Assembly: GCA_951801155.1 (NCBI GenBank)
Contig: CATOLK010000039.1
Span: 1 to 9,209, forward strand
Length of the DNA stretch: 9,209 nt
Direction: 5' to 3'
Source: an uncultured Rickettsiales bacterium
Lineage (GTDB): Bacteria; Pseudomonadota; Alphaproteobacteria; Rickettsiales; UBA1997
Each line of letters begins with the position of its first letter. Position 1 is the first letter of the stretch. Below are positions 6,045 through 9,209 of the stretch, one piece after another. A program made the position numbers and the translations under genes. The notes below the pieces were generated by a model. That model was not told where the DNA came from. It was given only the letters and a program-made list of their open reading frames with translations, and ran no database searches.

Positions 6045-8648
6045 ATGAATATAGAAATTTTAAAAGAATTAAAATCAGATATTAATGGATTAGATAATCA
6101 AGAAGTAAAAAATAGGACTGAAAAATTTGGTTATAATGAATTGCCAAAAATCGAAAAAGAACATATTATTATTACTTTTTTAAAACAATTTTGTGATCCG
6201 TTGATATATATATTGTTATTTGGAGCCTGCATGTCAATATTTTTGAAGGAATATTCGGATGGAATTTTTATATTCATAATATTATCTGTAAATTCTTTAA
6301 TAGGCTGTATTCAGGAATGTTCGGCACAGAAATCAGCAGATTCTTTAAAAGATATAGTAAAAGCTAAAACAATAGTCATAAGAGATGGTTTAGAACAGGA
6401 AATAGAATCAAGAAATCTCGTAGTTGGTGATATAGTAATTTTAAAGGACGGAACAAAGGTTCCGGCTGATATAGTATTACTGGAAGCTGAAAACCTTGAA
6501 GTAAATGAATCAATGTTAACCGGTGAATCTATTGCAGTTAAGAAAAATCATAATCATATCCAAAAGGAAAATTGCCAAATTCAAGAAAAATTAAATGAAG
6601 TTTTTGCAGGAACTATAATTGTAAAAGGCTACGCAAAAGGTGTAGTAAAAAATACTGGAATTAATACTGAAATGGGAAAAATAGCAGATAAAATAACTCA
6701 AAAATCTAAAAATGAAACACCTTTAGTAGTTAGAATGGAAAAGTTTTCTAAAATGTTTACTATAATAATTGGGGTTGCTGTTGTAATAATATTAATAGCC
6801 TCACTTTTAAGAGGCGATAAATTTGAGGAAACTATTATGATGGCTATAAGCCTTGCAGTGGCCGCAATTCCAGAAGGATTACCAATAACTATAACTATAG
6901 CTCTTTCTATTGGTATGTATAATATGGCAAAAAGAAATGTTGTAGTTAGAAATTTATCAGCTGTTGAAGCATTAGGATCTTGTACTGTAATTGCATCAGA
7001 TAAAACTGGAACTTTAACTCAAAATGAGATGCAAGTGGTAGATGTATTAGATATGAATGGTAATCATTTAGATTTGACTAAAACTAATGAAAAGAAAAAT
7101 TTAGATATTAAAAATTTTGAAAATTTTACTAATGAAGAATTAGGTTATTTATCTTGTGTTTTACCGAATGAAGCTGGTTTAAATGGTAATGAATTTTTTG
7201 GAGATGCTGTAGATATAGCATTTTTAAAATATGTAATTAATAAAGGTTATGATATTAAAGAGATATTTAAAGGATTTAACAGAATAAAATTACTTTATTA
7301 CACGTCAGAAAGTCGTTTTTCCGCTAGTTTTAATGAAATAAATGGTAAAACTTTTGCTTTTGTTAAAGGTGCTACAGAGACAATTTTAAATATGTGTAAT
7401 CAAACAGAAGAAGAACATAAAAAAATACTAAAAACTTTAGAGGATTTGTCAGATAATGGTATGAGAGTATTGGCAATAGCTTACGGAGAAGTTGAAAAAA
7501 AAGACGATTATGGACAAGCAGATTTAAAAAATTTGAAATTTTTATCATTATTTTCGATGTTAGATCCATTAAGAGAAGAAGTTAAACCTGCTATAAAAGA
7601 ATGTCAAAATGCTGGTATAAAAATAGCTATGATAACTGGTGATAATCCAAAAACTGCTTTCGCTATAGCTAAAGAGCTTGAATTTGTTGAAAAAATGGAT
7701 GAAGTAAAAACTGGATTAGAGGTTAAGGAAGCTCTAAATATTAATGAAGAGAAACTTGATGCATTAACCGAAAATACAAAAGTTTATTCAAGAATGGAGC
7801 CTACTCAAAAATTGGACATAGTCCAATCTATGATAAGAAATGGAAATTTTGTTGCTGTAACTGGAGATGGTGTAAATGATGCCCCTGCTTTAAAAAATGC
7901 CAATGTTGGTGTCGCTATGGGAAAAGGTGGAACAGATATAGCAAGAGAAAGTGCCGATATTATTTTAATGGATGATAATTTTACATCCATTACAAACGCA
8001 GTAGAAGAAGGAAGAATTGTATATAATAATATAAGAAAAGTTATATTTTTTGCCGTTTCCTGTGGAATTCCAAAAGTTATAATTTATATTTTAGCTATAA
8101 TATTAGGTTTACCAGTACCATTCAATGCCTCTCAATTATTATGGTTAAATGTAATGACCGAAGGAGTTCAAAATATTTTTCTTGCATTTGAGAGACAAGA
8201 AGGAGATGAAATGTTTAAAAAACCTAGAGATCCACAGGAGGCTATTTTTAATAATATAATGATAAGAAGATGTATTTGGTTAATAATAACTATAACTGTT
8301 TTATGCACTTCAGTTTATTATTATTGTATAAAAATATTAGATTATAGTCATATGAAATCTACAAGTTTGGTTTTAATGTTGTTTGTATTTATACAAAATT
8401 TACAGGTTTTGAATAGTAGATCGGAAAATAAATCTGTATTTAAACATAGTATAAAGAAAAATAAAAAATTAATTTTTGGTATTTCTTGTGCTGTTGCAAT
8501 ACATTTGTTTGTGGCCTCGAATTCATTTTTGAGTAAAGTTTTAAGAATCGAAACACTAAACTTAAATGAGATTATAATCATGTTGTTTTTTGCAATTGTG
8601 GTAGTTGTAGTATCTGAAGTTGAAAAATTAAGTAGAAGAAAAAAATAG
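6045..8648 (+). CDS. P-type cation-transporting ATPase, type II (probable Ca2+ pump)
   Basis: This is an inner-membrane pump that uses ATP, through a phospho-aspartate intermediate, to export a cation, most likely Ca2+. The 867 residues are full length and show actuator motif TGES (159-162), M4 motif PEGLP (276-280), phosphorylation site DKTGT (Asp319), nucleotide-binding KGA (441-443), TGD (531-533) and hinge GDGVNDAP (607-614), with about ten membrane segments. By ungapped comparison with SERCA, site II looks kept: Glu277 for E309, Asn702 for N796 and Glu706 for D800. Site I looks lost: Gly674 for N768, Lys677 for E771 and Gln784 for E908. That suggests one ion per cycle, as in the Listeria pump LMCA1 and the SPCA/PMR1 pumps. 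There is no N-terminal metal-binding domain, arguing against a heavy-metal P1B pump. Mn2+ or another cation is possible. The gene ends with TAG; the window's four other visible stops are TAA. It closes the cluster. Confidence 0.93.
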   Translation: MNIEILKELKSDINGLDNQEVKNRTEKFGYNELPKIEKEHIIITFLKQFCDPLIYILLFGACMSIFLKEYSDGIFIFIILSVNSLIGCIQECSAQKSADSLKDIVKAKTIVIRDGLEQEIESRNLVVGDIVILKDGTKVPADIVLLEAENLEVNESMLTGESIAVKKNHNHIQKENCQIQEKLNEVFAGTIIVKGYAKGVVKNTGINTEMGKIADKITQKSKNETPLVVRMEKFSKMFTIIIGVAVVIILIASLLRGDKFEETIMMAISLAVAAIPEGLPITITIALSIGMYNMAKRNVVVRNLSAVEALGSCTVIASDKTGTLTQNEMQVVDVLDMNGNHLDLTKTNEKKNLDIKNFENFTNEELGYLSCVLPNEAGLNGNEFFGDAVDIAFLKYVINKGYDIKEIFKGFNRIKLLYYTSESRFSASFNEINGKTFAFVKGATETILNMCNQTEEEHKKILKTLEDLSDNGMRVLAIAYGEVEKKDDYGQADLKNLKFLSLFSMLDPLREEVKPAIKECQNAGIKIAMITGDNPKTAFAIAKELEFVEKMDEVKTGLEVKEALNINEEKLDALTENTKVYSRMEPTQKLDIVQSMIRNGNFVAVTGDGVNDAPALKNANVGVAMGKGGTDIARESADIILMDDNFTSITNAVEEGRIVYNNIRKVIFFAVSCGIPKVIIYILAIILGLPVPFNASQLLWLNVMTEGVQNIFLAFERQEGDEMFKKPRDPQEAIFNNIMIRRCIWLIITITVLCTSVYYYCIKILDYSHMKSTSLVLMLFVFIQNLQVLNSRSENKSVFKHSIKKNKKLIFGISCAVAIHLFVASNSFLSKVLRIETLNLNEIIIMLFFAIVVVVVSEVEKLSRRKK

Positions 8649-8679
8649 GTAAAAAATTTTTAATATTTTTAACAGAAAA

Positions 8680-8695
8680 GTGTACGCCTATACAC
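8680..8695 (+). repeat. small hairpin just after the ATPase stop
   Basis: GTGTA (8680-8684) and TACAC (8691-8695) form a 5-bp stem with the loop CGCCTA. The patch is strikingly richer in G+C than its surroundings and lies 31 nt after the stop. No T-run follows, so it is not a standard intrinsic terminator. It may protect the 3' end of the message. Confidence 0.35.
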
Positions 8696-8700
8696 GTTAG

Positions 8701-8784
8701 TAATTAAAAACTATAAAAATTTAAAGTATTTTACAGTAAGATTTATTTTTTATAGAAAATCATATTTTTTATAGTTTTTAATTA
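8701..8784. repeat. 19-bp perfect inverted repeat with 46-nt spacer
   Basis: The left arm (8701-8719, starting TAATTAAAAACTATA) is exactly complementary to the right arm (8766-8784, ending TAGTTTTTAATTA). Only two pairs are G-C. The spacer carries ATTTTTTATAG at 8745-8755, repeated at 8764-8774 within the right arm, so CTATAAAAA at 8711-8719 has two possible partners. There is no target duplication at the outer ends and no T-run after either arm, so neither a MITE nor a classic terminator is supported. Confidence 0.6.
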
Positions 8785-8818
8785 TCTTTAATGCCATTAA
8801 TAAACATATAATTTTTAT

Positions 8819-8921
8819 ATAGGAGGTTTATTAAACAATCTGCTACAGTTTCTTTTATTTGTCTCCTATTTTAAAATTAATAATTTCGTTTTTGTTCTTT
8901 TAGCAAACTGTAGTTTAATAA
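8819..8921. repeat. bulged 17-bp inverted repeat interlocked with a GGAG/CTCC pairing
   Basis: TTATTAAA (8828-8835) pairs with TTTAATAA (8914-8921), and after a 7-nt bulge CTACAGTTT (8843-8851) pairs with AAACTGTAG (8905-8913), giving 17 bp around a 53-nt loop. Separately ATAGGAG (8819-8825) pairs with CTCCTAT (8863-8869) in that loop, with two further G-U pairs possible. The order A-B-A'-B' is that of a pseudoknot, or of two mutually exclusive folds. The AGGAGG at 8821-8826 looks like a Shine-Dalgarno, but no usual start codon follows at a suitable distance. Confidence 0.45.
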
Positions 8922-8958
8922 TTCGTTGGTGATTTAATGTAAACAATAATCCTCTAAA

Positions 8959-9068
8959 ACTTATTTTCCTATTAATAACCCCAACCTTGCTTTTTAAATT
9001 TAAAATGTATTGAAAAATAAGTATGGGAAGTTAAATAATTGATTTTATTTAAAAATATAACTTCCTAT
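8959..9068. repeat. two abutting stem-loops
   Basis: ACTTATTTT (8959-8967) pairs with AAAATAAGT (9014-9022). Immediately next, ATGGGAAGTTA (9023-9033) pairs with TAACTTCCTAT (9058-9068), 11 bp with one G-T pair and a 24-nt loop. The arms touch with no base between, as in stacked RNA helices. TTCCTATTA occurs at both 8966-8974 and 9062-9070, so the left arm of the second stem could instead pair within the loop of the first. Confidence 0.45.
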
Positions 9069-9085
9069 TATAATATTAACATTTG

Positions 9086-9110
9086 AAGATTTAATAATTA
9101 ATCTTTTTTT
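9086..9110 (+). terminator. possible intrinsic terminator
   Basis: AAGATT (9086-9091) and AATCTT (9100-9105) form a 6-bp stem with an 8-nt loop, followed directly by five T (9106-9110). Only one pair is G-C, so it would be weak by ordinary standards, although AT-rich genomes often have poor stems. It could end the ATPase transcript or an RNA encoded between 8649 and 9085. Confidence 0.3.
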
Positions 9111-9209
9111 AAAATAGATAATTTCAATAAAAACATTACTTCTTTAATAAACAATATTTTATAGAAAATAGTAATGATGCTAATAATAAAAAAAGAATCT
9201 ATAAACATA

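Larger units (their letters stand above)
8649..9209. other. 561-bp non-coding region dense in inverted repeats
   Basis: No convincing gene lies after the ATPase stop. Open frames here are short and lack start signals, except for edge frames that cannot be judged. I found no tRNA, no RNase P or tmRNA core motifs, and no regular spaced repeats. Instead at least six inverted repeats of 5 to 19 bp lie in succession between 8680 and 9176, several with alternative partners. The last noted is a 7-bp one, CATTACT (9134-9140) with AGTAATG (9170-9176). A 13-nt direct repeat, TTTTATAGAAAAT, occurs at 8748-8760 and 9157-9169, and TTAATAAACA at 8797-8806 and 9144-9153. It could be a structured RNA, 3' untranslated signals or remnants of an element. 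Confidence 0.5.

Noticed and set aside
8650..8671. A/T-only stem right after the ATPase stop as terminator
   Set aside because: It has six A-T pairs, no G-C pair and no following T-run, so it would not be stable.
8701..8784. Miniature inverted-repeat transposable element
   Set aside because: The arms are long enough, but the outer flanks show no target-site duplication and no second copy is in the window.
8804..8935. Open frame downstream of AGGAGG encoding a hydrophobic stretch
   Set aside because: There is no ATG, GTG or TTG start at a workable distance from the AGGAGG, and the frame overlaps the inverted repeat. Chance is more likely.
9098..9208. 36-codon hydrophobic minus-strand frame at the right edge
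   Set aside because: It could be the 3' end of a gene beyond the window, but its Phe/Ile/Leu/Lys content is what random AT-rich DNA encodes, and nothing upstream is visible. Left undecided.
9174..9209. Plus-strand frame beginning ATGATG and open to the window edge
   Set aside because: Only 12 codons are visible and no Shine-Dalgarno precedes them. It may be the start of a next gene but cannot be supported here.
8649..9209. CRISPR array, tracrRNA, tRNA, RNase P RNA, tmRNA or SRP RNA
   Set aside because: There are no regularly spaced repeats, no cas gene, no T-arm motif and none of the conserved core sequences of these RNAs on either strand.

Overview
The window comes from a very A+T-rich bacterial genome (roughly a quarter G+C by eye, lower between genes). 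Two proteins point to an AT-rich alphaproteobacterium, possibly a reduced or host-associated one. The FtsH has an alphaproteobacterial-style N-terminus, AAA linker and proteolytic domain. The cyclophilin carries the MAQTGDPTGTGTGGS-type loop and the QYTIWGRV/PDKIVKM ending familiar from that class. This placement rests on remembered family features, not on a search, and the genus is not determined.

Layout. The left part is on the minus strand: an RsuA/RluB-type pseudouridine synthase running off the left edge (start at 736), and upstream of it bioA (816-2120). A 315-bp AT-rich divergent region (2121-2435) separates these from a rightward cluster: ftsH (2436-4334), a secreted cyclophilin-type peptidyl-prolyl isomerase (4358-5128), an unrecognised single-pass membrane protein whose C-terminal part looks faintly FKBP-like (5248-6024), and a P-type cation (probably Ca2+) ATPase (6045-8648). 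Gaps of 23, 119 and 20 bp and strong Shine-Dalgarno sequences before the last three genes suggest one transcription unit. If so, it combines membrane-protein quality control (FtsH), envelope protein folding (cyclophilin, perhaps the FKBP-like protein) and cation export. That joint role is inference.

The last 561 bp (8649-9209) contain no convincing gene. They hold an unusual set of inverted repeats: a perfect 19-bp one, a 17-bp bulged one interlocked with a GGAG/CTCC pairing in pseudoknot order, two abutting stems, and a small hairpin followed by a T-run. Several arms have a second possible partner. This could be a structured RNA, a set of 3'-end signals or a decayed element. I do not recognise a known RNA family, and chance pairing in AT-rich DNA must be excluded.

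Points most worth a second look: the non-coding structured tract; the ATPase, whose SERCA-type site I appears lost, with Lys at the M5 glutamate position; the unknown anchored protein next to the cyclophilin; and a clean split in translation signals, with no Shine-Dalgarno before the three transcript-leading genes but strong ones before the three internal genes.
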